Of a stretch of DNA of 64,000 nt, positions 8,401 through 15,812 are shown piece after piece; position 1 is the stretch's first letter, and the number at the start of each line of letters is the position of its first letter. A program made the translations under genes and the position numbers. The notes beneath the pieces were generated by a model. That model did no database searches. It was not told the DNA's origin and saw only the letters and a list, made by a program, of their open reading frames with translations. This stretch comes from Thermoplasmata archaeon. Its GTDB lineage: Archaea > Thermoplasmatota > Thermoplasmata > Lutacidiplasmatales > UBA184. The DNA is taken from NCBI GenBank assembly GCA_027306505.1, contig DAHUZP010000021.1, positions 1 through 64,000 of the forward strand. The letters are read 5' to 3'.

Positions 8401-10168
8401 AGGCGATGTAGTCGAGCAGCCCCTTGAGCTCGACCTGCGTCGAAATGGGGGACTTGTGGTCCATGCTCGCGTTGAGGCTCTGCAGCAGCGCGTAGAGCGT
8501 GGTCCGGAACGGGTCGCCCCCGGTCGGGGCGGGGCTCGGCACCGGCAGCGTGGGCGCCCCGTTGTTGGTGTACTGCCCGACGAAGGAGGAGTCGACGAGG
8601 TAGTAGCCCGCCTGCTCGTTGAGGTCGAACCAGTTCGCGCCTGCGTACGGGTCGGTGACCGTCACGTTCTCGAAGACGTTGAAGAGCTCGGGCGCGTAGG
8701 GATAGTTGATCCCGGTCCCGCCGTTGGTGCTGCCCAGGATGAGGTCCGCGATGTCGGGCACGTAGGTGTTCGACACCTCGATGGACCCTCCGGGGAAGAT
8801 CACGTAGTTGCAACCTCCCGCACCGCCCACCTCCGCCGGGATCTGGGCCGTCACGTCGTACTTGGGGATGGAGGTGATCGTGATCCCGAGCCAGTTCTGG
8901 TACTGGTGGAGCCACTGGGTCACCATGTTCACCGCGTACTGGTTGGACTGGGAAGCCAGCAGGTTCCAGGAGGTCACGGGCTCGGTGAGGGTGGGGTCCA
9001 CGGCCTGCTGGCCCCAGAACTGCTGGAAGAGATCGAACTTGTAGCGGTCGACGAAGGAGTAGGCCGCGCTCGCGAGCCCTGAGCCGGAGGCGATCCAGCC
9101 GTCGGACCAGCCGCCGGGGGTGGGGCCCAGGAGGAGCAGGAGGAGCGCCGCGCCGTCGACGACCCCGTTCGTGACGTAGGTCGAGAGCAGCGTCTGGTAG
9201 GGGCCCGGGCCGAGCGAGCTCAGGAACGCGTAGGTCGCGTTCGGGTCGTAGTTGCGGAAGTACTGCAGGCTCGCGAGCAGACTCGCGAGGGCGACCGCGT
9301 CGTGGATGTCCTCGCACGAGAGGATGCTGGGCGCGCTCGCGCCGCAGTTGTTGGAAGCGATCTGCGTCGTCTGCTGCAACCCGGGCCATCCGCCGGCGCC
9401 GTAGCCCGAGAGGGCCCGCAGCTCCCCGAGGGTGGTGGTGAGGTACTCGACGAGGTGCGCGAAGCCCCCGTCCTGGCCGAAGGAGGCGTCCGCGAACTGC
9501 GAGGTGCTGTCCTCCAGGAGCCCGAGGTCGCTCTGGACCGTCTCGGTGAAGGGCACGCTCTGCCAGCCGGACACCCCGGTCGCGGCGTCGACCGCGAAGA
9601 GGCTCACCTCCCCCACCGCCATGGGATAGACCGGTTCCTCGGTCTGGGCCATGGCGGTGGGGCGGCTCGCGTCGGCGACGCTCGCGAGGGGGAGGTTGGG
9701 GTCGACGAGCCCCGAGCGGAGCGAGACCTGGCTCACCGGGTCACGGACCTCGCCCTGGTCCCAGGTGAGATTGATCCCCCAGCTCTCCGCGTAGACGCGG
9801 ACGGTCCCGTCGAGGTACCCTTGCGGGGTGGTCAGATTGAGGAGACGCAAAGAGGTGGCGAAGTAGCTCCCTAACGTCCCGTTCAACTGGTCGATGGGAG
9901 GATTGGGGGTCTGGAGCAGGAGGGTCGACTCGGCCCTCATCAGGTCGAGGTAGGCCGCCTGCTGGACGCTGCGGGTCACGTCCGCGAAGGCGTTGTTGAC
10001 CTGCTCCGGGACGTTGAAGGCGCCCTGGTTGTTGGACCAGGTGACGGCCACCTCGAAGTAGGCGGTGAGGATGACCATGGCGGCCAGCACCACTACGCCG
10101 ACGAAGGCGTAGGGGAGACGGCCGCTCCGCGACCTGCGTCGGTGGGACGTCAGGTCGCGGCGGGACAC
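5480..10168 (-). CDS. giant membrane-anchored pilus-locus protein, copy A
   Basis: A 1562-residue protein. The start (RSRSGRLPYAF) leads into a membrane span at about 19-42; the rest looks extracellular, with many Tyr/Trp/Gly segments and sequons and no C-terminal span. It is a paralogue of the protein at 25780-30270. Shared blocks include TTLGELRALSGYGAGG against TTLAQLRALLGYGSGG and FWGQQAVDPTLTEPV against FWGPTTVDPTLREPV. The start is GTG with GGTGA 4 nt before it. It lies 26 nt downstream of the single pilin-like gene at the 3' end of pilus locus A. The R-[LV]-P-[YF]-A opening resembles large membrane proteins I recall from haloarchaeal Tad-like loci; this is unverified. It may be a tip or base component. 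Confidence 0.75.
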   Translation of the reverse strand: MSRRDLTSHRRRSRSGRLPYAFVGVVVLAAMVILTAYFEVAVTWSNNQGAFNVPEQVNNAFADVTRSVQQAAYLDLMRAESTLLLQTPNPPIDQLNGTLGSYFATSLRLLNLTTPQGYLDGTVRVYAESWGINLTWDQGEVRDPVSQVSLRSGLVDPNLPLASVADASRPTAMAQTEEPVYPMAVGEVSLFAVDAATGVSGWQSVPFTETVQSDLGLLEDSTSQFADASFGQDGGFAHLVEYLTTTLGELRALSGYGAGGWPGLQQTTQIASNNCGASAPSILSCEDIHDAVALASLLASLQYFRNYDPNATYAFLSSLGPGPYQTLLSTYVTNGVVDGAALLLLLLGPTPGGWSDGWIASGSGLASAAYSFVDRYKFDLFQQFWGQQAVDPTLTEPVTSWNLLASQSNQYAVNMVTQWLHQYQNWLGITITSIPKYDVTAQIPAEVGGAGGCNYVIFPGGSIEVSNTYVPDIADLILGSTNGGTGINYPYAPELFNVFENVTVTDPYAGANWFDLNEQAGYYLVDSSFVGQYTNNGAPTLPVPSPAPTGGDPFRTTLYALLQSLNASMDHKSPISTQVELKGLLDYIAYEADKDGGNYTLAGAGLPDLTTAAGLAQALYSPTYSLLTNGTNTLFSGPFAAALAKLATQASNTTWQDNAWIYGADHPDLMGPDQPTADTTNWWTMSQIASLTAREYFQELYMLWYGSAGVIPTSPVGPISYNLMDALQYNVVSPGVQHSPPYPFHEPDFAINVQNETYISVMNWMGWTGGGGPCPESGFGFGQCGFSATIYNPAYVTNGNPGICGYGAFLAARAQWYTEEGTGLPSRTWNNVAGAVTCALLGSTHPGCGGASAAQGLDSIHYDTAPGVGLGQSWWNVKNNTGDAYFGCGYVGLCPNYDAGNFTNWTLTTVAPPILSDMRSMGQTGGWLSQLYASSQQEIWQGANQSTVIDKPWLENGVPYTFWQGNYSNEVADQQLFNESLANRSAGLVLRGNGLAFTWSLPQYTIHLVDPQNDTSNMGISGMSSTWTIDLQGSISLNLTSTRMALEQKGYPTPTQLNVTVPISMALPITIYTPWNLGSGWDGLSTPLPGDPAYLQTRSLLGLTGNDYHASPNFLAGTYVSQPLDSLLSQATSVGKVLAAEGRDQAGLLAALPDRGVGASAPWAQNLTLLENTTNADLASTAGAYMGAVQANLATLDYELTKVPRGGPYTNVAWKAPAFYGNLGQLDLTTQQFNYYGYPGTATWGDSLQYNLTFGGSRVGASYYVDNNFNGASPTALPAHGFCGSWGPTSAAQSAYCGSTAGATAGSYSLQGYWAEFATPYHLGLSGSPTRLAPTETSTSLHYPSLSVPYLGPNWAYPADLSVSAVGALPSVASSAFLAAVQGYLPSPGVFPNYVAEQQWQAGLLYDQMGSSTAPGVTGFGYGTALRYGTAPGASFAANFSISLQEAGGLFGDPVQQGNVSSFLQWYEVNHLALSYGLGCLSQDPTTLASASPQLLTFVYRNMTLETGDMTVPSSYAYLSSNLAFSEGDLGGTGGGLSNSPTILIGGGAPGTWEFGGTLTEL

Positions 10169-10194
10169 GTGTCACCCCGGCGAGACCGCCGGAT

Positions 10195-10806
10195 CTAGCA
10201 GGACACCGGCGCCCCAGTGTTCGCGTTCTGGGACGGGGGTTCCACGTTGACGGTCTGGCTGCCCTGGGTGGTCACGCCCCCCGACGAGTAGGAGACCGAG
10301 ATGGTGATCTGGCCGCCGCCCTGGTCGTTCGGGGGCACCGTGCCGCTCAACTGGGTGAAGGTCACCTGGCCGTTGCCGTTGGTGGTTCCCGTGACCGAGG
10401 GGATCGCCGAGACACTGACGGTCACACCGGCGATCGTGACCGTGGCACCGCTCAGCGCGTGGCCGGACTTGTCATCGACGGTGACCACGAGGGCCGCGCC
10501 GCCGGACTGGGAGTTGACGGTGTACCCGCAGCTTCCGTCGTTGTTGGGCGTGAAGCATGCGGTGTAGGACGAGGGCGCGCAGGAGGGGTAACCGGAGTCC
10601 GAGATCGCGACGTCCGGGGAGCCCGCTCCACCGCTCGCGGTGTCGACAGCGAAGCTCACGTTCCCGACCGCAGGGTGTTGCAGCGTCGAAAGCCAGCCCA
10701 CCAGAATGGCCACCACGATAGCGGCCACCACAATCAGGATGATCAGGTAGAGTGGCAGTCCCTCAAGCGCTCCGCGCTGGCCGTGCATCCGCTGGAATCT
10801 TCGCAT
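10195..10806 (-). CDS. pilin-like protein (type 3 family), separate promoter
   Basis: A 203-residue protein with an archaeal class III (prepilin) N-terminus. A short basic leader ends in QRG, followed by ALEGLPLY and a 23-residue hydrophobic helix. Cleavage would fall between G and A. The LEG-x-P/G-L motif is shared with the proteins at 13022-13570 and 45531-46037, making it a third member of that family. The exported part is Ig-like (SGATVTIAGVTVSV ... TNGNGQVTF) with several cysteines, including one near the end, which could form disulfides. ATG 10806 has GGGGGA 6 nt before it and its own TATA box. An upstream ATG at 10845 lies next to that TATA box and is unlikely to be transcribed. Having its own promoter suggests an abundant structural pilin. 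Confidence 0.8.
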   Translation of the reverse strand: MRRFQRMHGQRGALEGLPLYLIILIVVAAIVVAILVGWLSTLQHPAVGNVSFAVDTASGGAGSPDVAISDSGYPSCAPSSYTACFTPNNDGSCGYTVNSQSGGAALVVTVDDKSGHALSGATVTIAGVTVSVSAIPSVTGTTNGNGQVTFTQLSGTVPPNDQGGGQITISVSYSSGGVTTQGSQTVNVEPPSQNANTGAPVSC

Positions 10807-10845
10807 CTTTGGTCCCCCGCGATTGGCCGTGTCAAACTCTGGCAT

Positions 10846-10852
10846 GTATAAA
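10846..10852 (-). promoter_or_regulatory. strong TATA box for the single pilin gene
   Basis: TTTATAC on the minus strand. Initiation about 26 nt away would give a leader of about 17 nt that still contains the GGGGGA ribosome site before ATG 10806. This is the clearest TATA element on the minus strand of locus A. Confidence 0.65.
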
Positions 10853-10955
10853 GGCTTGCGGTCGAAGGATTGCTTCCCCGTCTGTGGAAGCGGGCGAAGG
10901 GGGAGCGCCTTCCGCCCCGGCTCCGGTGGCGAGGCCCCTCGCGCGCGGACGGGCC

Positions 10956-11801
10956 TCAAGAGGGGAAGAACGCGCCACAGTTCGAACAGGAGACCTCCCC
11001 CGACCGACGGAGGTTCCCGCACTGGGGGCATGTGCGGGGGCCCAGGGGCTGTGAGGTCATCGGAGGAGGGGCGGGAGCGGGTGGCACCACCGTAGGGGCG
11101 GAGGACGGCCCGCCGTAACCACCCATGAGCGAGGGGGGAGGAGCGCCGGGCGCGACGTAGACGGGGCCCGGTGAGGCGGGAGCGAAGAGCGGGGCGGGGC
11201 TCGCAGGGGGGGGCGGGGGGGGCCCCGCCAAGGGCGCGACGGGACGCGCCGGCGCGGCCGGGGGCGGAGAGGAGGGAGGGACGGAGGGCGGGGAAGAGGA
11301 GCCGGGAGCGCCCGGGGTCGAGCGTCCCTCCGTCGGCGACCCACCGCTCGCGGGGAGGGCAGGTTCGGGCTCGGGGGGAGGCATCCCGTAGAAGGAGCGG
11401 TGGACCCTCAGCAGGAGCAACCCCGGGACGATCCCGCCGAGGAGCGTCCCCAGGATCGAAGCGAGGAGGGTGGGCTGGGAGAGGTGGAAGGCCTCCGACT
11501 CCTCCTCGACCGCGAGGAGCAGTCCCCCCGTGACCGGGATCGCGATGCCCAGGTCCACCATCGCCCCGATGGTCCACACGGCGAGGAAGACCCAGTACTG
11601 CAACCCCCAGTTCGGGAAGGCGGAGGAGCCGCTCCAAAAGACGAGGAAAAGGAGGACCCCCCACGCGGCGACCCCGACAAGGGACACCCAGCGGGCCAGC
11701 TGGATCTGCCGGACCAGGCGGTCCTTGGAAGGGGCGTCGTCCAACCAACCGGCCCGGGCGGGCAGCCCGGTGGAAGGGAGCACCGGCAACGCGGCGGCCA
11801 T
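10956..11801 (-). CDS. membrane protein with Pro-rich linker and zinc-ribbon tail, locus A
   Basis: A 281-residue protein. An amphipathic start precedes about four membrane spans, the last containing LGGIVPGLLLLRVHRSFYG. A proline/glycine/alanine-rich linker of about 100 residues ends in a zinc ribbon, CPQC-x10-CSNC, very near the C-terminus. It is the counterpart of 47291-48175 in locus B and occupies the same position, last after pilin-like 5. ATG 11801 has GGAGGAG about 8 nt upstream and lies 20 nt after the pilin-like 5 stop. The ribbon and linker would be cytosolic, a possible docking arm for the motor, whose ATPase carries a ribbon of the same spacing. That docking idea is inference. 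Confidence 0.8.
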   Translation of the reverse strand: MAAALPVLPSTGLPARAGWLDDAPSKDRLVRQIQLARWVSLVGVAAWGVLLFLVFWSGSSAFPNWGLQYWVFLAVWTIGAMVDLGIAIPVTGGLLLAVEEESEAFHLSQPTLLASILGTLLGGIVPGLLLLRVHRSFYGMPPPEPEPALPASGGSPTEGRSTPGAPGSSSPPSVPPSSPPPAAPARPVAPLAGPPPPPPASPAPLFAPASPGPVYVAPGAPPPSLMGGYGGPSSAPTVVPPAPAPPPMTSQPLGPRTCPQCGNLRRSGEVSCSNCGAFFPS

Positions 11802-11820
11802 GGTGCTGCTCCTCCTCCCC

Positions 11821-12396
11821 TCAGCAAGCGTTCGGCGCCGGCGTGTACCCGACGGGATAGAATAGAGTGAGGTAGGTGGGCGACGCGTCGACCCACACCT
11901 CGACCACCGAGACGGTGAACGGGATGCCGGCGCCGACCTCGATGCAGGCGTTCGCCTGGTCCCAGCCGTGAAGCTGGGCCTCTGTGGTCTGCATCCCCTG
12001 GGAGGAGAGCTGCTGGAGCACCGAGGGCCCAAAGAGGTGGACGGGGTTGTTGAAGGAGGAGGTGCGGGAGACGGTCCCTCCCGGGACGTTCGCGGAGACC
12101 TCGAGGAAATCCGGGGTCACGAGGAGCTGATAGTCGTAACCGTCCGCGGCGCTCGGCAGCGTGTCACCGGAACCTCCGGGGGCGATCACCGTCCCGTAGG
12201 TGAACGTCTCCTGGGTCGCCGCGAGGAGCCCCTCGTCGCGGTCCACGTGGGTCGCGATGGTCGTCGCGACGTCGTCCAGGGCGGAGGTGACCGCCTGCGA
12301 GCGGTCGATCGCGGCGACAGCGCCCGCCCCGACCAGCGCGAGCGTCAGGGCGACCATGCTCGCCACCACCAGGGAGACGACCCAGTCGAAGATCAA
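11821..12396 (-). CDS. pilin-like protein 5, locus A
   Basis: A 191-residue protein, exactly the length of its locus B counterpart. It begins MIFDW and then runs into a hydrophobic helix with almost no leader, so it lacks a normal prepilin leader. It may be inserted without processing, as a minor pilin-like or TadE/F-like subunit. The exported part keeps the PVHLF block and the C-terminal SPTYLTLFYP block of copy B. The start is TTG in a TTGA overlap with the stop of pilin-like 4, indicating translational coupling. Confidence 0.75.
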   Translation of the reverse strand: MIFDWVVSLVVASMVALTLALVGAGAVAAIDRSQAVTSALDDVATTIATHVDRDEGLLAATQETFTYGTVIAPGGSGDTLPSAADGYDYQLLVTPDFLEVSANVPGGTVSRTSSFNNPVHLFGPSVLQQLSSQGMQTTEAQLHGWDQANACIEVGAGIPFTVSVVEVWVDASPTYLTLFYPVGYTPAPNAC

Positions 12397-13025
12397 GTCG
12401 GGGGCACCCCCACGAGCACGTAGTCGAGGGTGCCTCCCCCGCTCATGGGGTAGGCCTTCTTCTCGAAGAAGAGGGTCGTGGAGTGGGAGAGGACGAAGCC
12501 CGTGGACCCCGCGAGGCTGAGGTTCGTGAGCGGGACGTTCTGCGAACCCGTGTCCGCGAGCTCGCTGTAGGTCGCGGACCCGGCGGTCCCCACGGTCCAG
12601 GCGGCGGAGGGATCGAAGTACCCGCCCGTGCCCAGGAGGTCAGCGCCGATCGTGACCTGGGCTCCCCCCGGGTTCACGGTGAGCAGGAGCGTCGTGTTGA
12701 GGTCGCCCTCGAAGGCCTGGACCGCGGTCCCGACAATGTCGTTCACGGCCACTTCCATCTGGTCCTGGGCCTGGAAGGAACGGAACGCGAGGAAGCCTCC
12801 GATGACGATCGGGAGGACGATCGCCAGGACGAGGACGATGATGGTGAGCTCGAGGGGCATCTCGATGACGCCCCGCCGCCCCCTCCGCAGCGGGAGACGG
12901 AACCTTACACGGGGGCCGCTGCGATCCGCCCCTCCCTCCGCGCCCGCCTGCCCCTCCGGGACGAGGCGGTCGCGGGGGAGGGGGCGGGGGCTGGGACGGG
13001 GTCGGGGGAAACGCGCGCCGGTCAT
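12393..13025 (-). CDS. pilin-like protein 4, locus A
   Basis: A 210-residue protein. An unusually long basic, Pro/Arg-rich leader of about 50 residues ends in RRG, followed by VIEMPLELTIIVLVLAIVLP, the pilin hydrophobic helix. The exported domain shares NTTLLLTV and later segments with copy B. The ATG at 13025 overlaps the pilin-like 3 stop by 4 nt (ATGA), exactly as in locus B, which supports this start and the long leader. It is predicted to be processed by an archaeal prepilin peptidase and assembled by the locus motor. Confidence 0.75.
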   Translation of the reverse strand: MTGARFPRPRPSPRPLPRDRLVPEGQAGAEGGADRSGPRVRFRLPLRRGRRGVIEMPLELTIIVLVLAIVLPIVIGGFLAFRSFQAQDQMEVAVNDIVGTAVQAFEGDLNTTLLLTVNPGGAQVTIGADLLGTGGYFDPSAAWTVGTAGSATYSELADTGSQNVPLTNLSLAGSTGFVLSHSTTLFFEKKAYPMSGGGTLDYVLVGVPPT

Positions 13026-13570
13026 GGGAAGTACACCACGAAGGAGGTCGAGCTCGTCTGGGGGGTCGCCTCTCCGATCGTCGCCGGGGGCGTGTAGGAC
13101 CCCGACACCGACATCGACGCGTAGGGGGAGTGCAAGGCGGGGACCGGCTGGAAGGAGAGGAGGACCGAGCCGTTCGTCCCCGTGGTCCCGACGGCCCCGG
13201 TGCCGCTGCCGGTGAGGGTCACCGAGACGCCGGGCAGCCCCGACCCGTGCTCATCGAGGGCGGATACCCAGACCTCGACCTCGGCGGAGCTCGCGATGAT
13301 GAGCGTGGTGGTCTTGCCGTTCACGCTCCGCACGGCGATGCCCGAGAGATGGTGCGACTCGGTGTAGGAGAGCCAGAGGAACATGCTCGAGACGCCCACG
13401 GCGGCGATGAGCAAGGAGACGACCAGCTCGAGCCCCATCCCTTCCAGGGTCCCCCGGCTGGTCCGAGCGCCTCGGGCGAACGACCGTCGCCGGCCCCGGG
13501 CCCGGGCGGACGTGGACGCGGAGGAGGGAGGGGGAGAGGGAGCCCCGACCCCGCGAGGAGGGGCGGCCAT
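13022..13570 (-). CDS. pilin-like protein 3, locus A
   Basis: A 182-residue protein with a basic leader (RARGRRRSF ... SRG), then TLEGMGLELVVSLLIAAVG, the hydrophobic pilin helix. A short Ig-like exported domain follows (SGLPGVSVTLTGSGTG ... TNGSVLLSF). It matches 45531-46037 in position and in the LEGM motif. I use ATG 13570; AGGAG is too close to it to be ideal, and an in-frame ATG at 13636 or a downstream GTG cannot be excluded. The gap to the platform gene is about 88 nt and contains no clear promoter. Confidence 0.75.
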   Translation of the reverse strand: MAAPPRGVGAPSPPPSSASTSARARGRRRSFARGARTSRGTLEGMGLELVVSLLIAAVGVSSMFLWLSYTESHHLSGIAVRSVNGKTTTLIIASSAEVEVWVSALDEHGSGLPGVSVTLTGSGTGAVGTTGTNGSVLLSFQPVPALHSPYASMSVSGSYTPPATIGEATPQTSSTSFVVYFP

Positions 13571-13658
13571 GCTCCTATGAGCGGGTCGGGCGACCTTTAC
13601 CCTTCCGAGGCAGGTAACGAGACCTGGACCGACCAACGCCCTCCTCCTCCCGCCCCTC

Positions 13659-15812
13659 TCAGCCCGCCCCGCTCCCCAGGGTGAGGACGCCGAGGATCGA
13701 GCCCACCGCGAAGACGGCCATCGCGATCCAGAGGAACTGTCCCACCAGGGTCCAGAAGCGGAGTCGGTCGCCGCCGGTCTCGATCCCGATCGAGAAGTGT
13801 CCGATGATGAAGACCATCTCGAGCAGGTAGGTCCCCATCACCGCGAAGAAGAGCACCGGCGGCACCGCGAGGGCCCCGGAAGCGAGCACCCCGGAGAGGA
13901 GCAGGTAGAGCGCCCCGGTCATGCCCATGACCACGGGGGCGAAGAAGAACGCGGAGCCCTTCATCATCTGGACCGTGCCACGGAGCGAGGTGCGGATCGC
14001 GGCGTCGGTGTTCCTGAGGTCCTTGAGATGCTGGGCCATCGGGATCACGGTGTCGGTCACGGCCTGGGGTCCCTTGGAGGCCGCCTCCAGGAGCGCCCGC
14101 AGCGACACCCGCATCTGCCGCGACGGGTAGCGCGCGAGGAGACCGGGCCCCCTCGCCGAGCCGAAGAGGGCCTGCTCGGGGGTTCCCCCGCTCACGCGGA
14201 GCACGTAGAGGAGACGGTCGAAGAACTTCGCGGACTCGGTCCCGCGCATGCCGGCGGTGGTCCGCTCGACGGCCCGCTCGAACCTCAGCCCCTCGCCCAT
14301 CCGGCTCGCGAGCTGGAAGAGGGTGTCGGGGAACTCGTTCTCGAGCTTCTGCAGAGCGTTCCCGACCTTCGCGAGGGCCCGGGTGCGCAGGTAGACGCCC
14401 ACCGAGAGGCCGACACCGATGCCCATGAGCGCGAAGACCGTCCAGGTGAGCGTCCCGGCGGTCCCGAGATAGCCGAGGTAGGCCGGCACCGCGACCGCCC
14501 CCGTCGCGACGCCCGCCACCAGGGCGAGGAGGACCGCCTCGGAGAGCGGCGGACGCTTCACGCTGCCCGCGGGAGGACGCGGAGGCGTCACGGTCCCCGG
14601 ACGTTTGGAGAGGATCTGTAAGGAGTAGAGCAGCGCGACGAAGGGGAAGCCGACGTCCATCGCAAGGACGAAGCCGATGATCGTGACGAGCCCCGTGCCG
14701 GTCGTGTTCGTCCCCGCGAGGCCCCCTCCTCCGGGGGTCGCGCCAGGGGAAGGGCCGGTCCCGGCCCCCAGGTTCCCCAGGTTCGCGAGGTTGGAGAGGA
14801 AGACCATCGGCAGCATCGCGCCGATGACGAGGGGGAGCAGGACCCCCAGCGCGAAGAAGACCGTGGTGGGACCGGAGAGGCTCGAGGAGAACTCCTCGAT
14901 CTTGCGCCGCGTGCCGGAGAGGACGATGTCCTGGGCCTTCTCGAGGTCCCGGGTGAGCCCCTCCGTGCTCTTCTCGTGGGTCGAGAGCCTCAGGGCGTAC
15001 ATCGAGCGCATGAAGTCCTCGTTCCAGTTCCCCCACTCGTCCGAGAAGTGGAGGAAGGACTCCTCGAGCGAGGCGTACTTGCGCGAGAGCACGTCCCATT
15101 GGACCTTCTTGAGCGCCGCCCCCAGGTTGCCCTCCACGTTCTCGGAGGCGAACCGGACCGCGAGCGGCAGCGACCGGTTGAGCCGCAGCGACATGGCCAT
15201 GTAGTGCACGGCCTCGGGCGCCCGCCCCAGGGTCTGCACGCGCAGCCGGCGCGCGAGGAGCCCCGGATAGTTGTACACGAAGACGTAGAAGGAGAGCGGA
15301 AGCACCCCGGTGAGGAGCGCGATCACCAGGAGGAAGACCGAGATGACGCCCGCGCTCGCGATGACGAGGACGACCAGGAGCGCGACGAGGGCGATGAAGG
15401 TGAGGAGGAAGGTCGCGAGGGCGGCGTAGTGGACCTCGTCCGGGGTGACCTCGAGCCCGGCGAAGTAGATCTCCCGCTTGAACCCCGTGCGCCGGACCGC
15501 CTCCTCCAGCCGCTCGGCCCGGCTGCCCGCCCGGGCGAGGCGGCGTTCCAGCCGCTCGCGCGTGGCCTCGCCCTGGGACTCCCCCGCTTCCTCCCGGGCG
15601 AGCGAGGCCGCCTGCTTCTGCCGGTCCGAGCGGGCGCGCTCGAGCGCGGCGGAGAGACGGGCCGTGCGGGCGGCGGGGTCCACGTACCCCAGCAGGGCGC
15701 GTCCGAGCAGGTGGACGAAGGAGACGTACCACCCCCCGGCCGTCTCCTCCTGCACCGTCGCGGCCCCTGGAGGCGGGGTCGCCCCCGCGAGATCGTCCGC
15801 CGCGCTAGCCAT
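13659..15812 (-). CDS. pilus assembly platform protein, two T2SSF domains, locus A
   Basis: A 717-residue inner-membrane platform of the FlaJ/TadBC type. The N-terminal 120 residues are a charged, probably coiled cytosolic region. The first T2SSF-like unit follows (about 180-370: LGRAPEAVHYMAMSLRLN ... FASENVEGNLG), with flanking spans. A second unit is at about 480-630 (FPDTLFQLASRMGEGL ... AVERTTAGM), with more spans to the C-terminus. It should convert ATPase movement into pilin extraction. The ATG overlaps the end of the ATPase gene by 8 nt (ATGGCTAG), the same arrangement as in locus B. Carrying both units in one chain is as in FlaJ-like archaeal platforms rather than separate TadB and TadC. 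Confidence 0.9.
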   Translation of the reverse strand: MASAADDLAGATPPPGAATVQEETAGGWYVSFVHLLGRALLGYVDPAARTARLSAALERARSDRQKQAASLAREEAGESQGEATRERLERRLARAGSRAERLEEAVRRTGFKREIYFAGLEVTPDEVHYAALATFLLTFIALVALLVVLVIASAGVISVFLLVIALLTGVLPLSFYVFVYNYPGLLARRLRVQTLGRAPEAVHYMAMSLRLNRSLPLAVRFASENVEGNLGAALKKVQWDVLSRKYASLEESFLHFSDEWGNWNEDFMRSMYALRLSTHEKSTEGLTRDLEKAQDIVLSGTRRKIEEFSSSLSGPTTVFFALGVLLPLVIGAMLPMVFLSNLANLGNLGAGTGPSPGATPGGGGLAGTNTTGTGLVTIIGFVLAMDVGFPFVALLYSLQILSKRPGTVTPPRPPAGSVKRPPLSEAVLLALVAGVATGAVAVPAYLGYLGTAGTLTWTVFALMGIGVGLSVGVYLRTRALAKVGNALQKLENEFPDTLFQLASRMGEGLRFERAVERTTAGMRGTESAKFFDRLLYVLRVSGGTPEQALFGSARGPGLLARYPSRQMRVSLRALLEAASKGPQAVTDTVIPMAQHLKDLRNTDAAIRTSLRGTVQMMKGSAFFFAPVVMGMTGALYLLLSGVLASGALAVPPVLFFAVMGTYLLEMVFIIGHFSIGIETGGDRLRFWTLVGQFLWIAMAVFAVGSILGVLTLGSGAG

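Noticed and set aside
10807-11748. Fusion of the single pilin frame with about 310 upstream codons
   Set aside because: The upstream part overlaps the zinc-tail membrane gene in another frame and crosses the TATA box at 10846; ATG 10806 has its own ribosome site.
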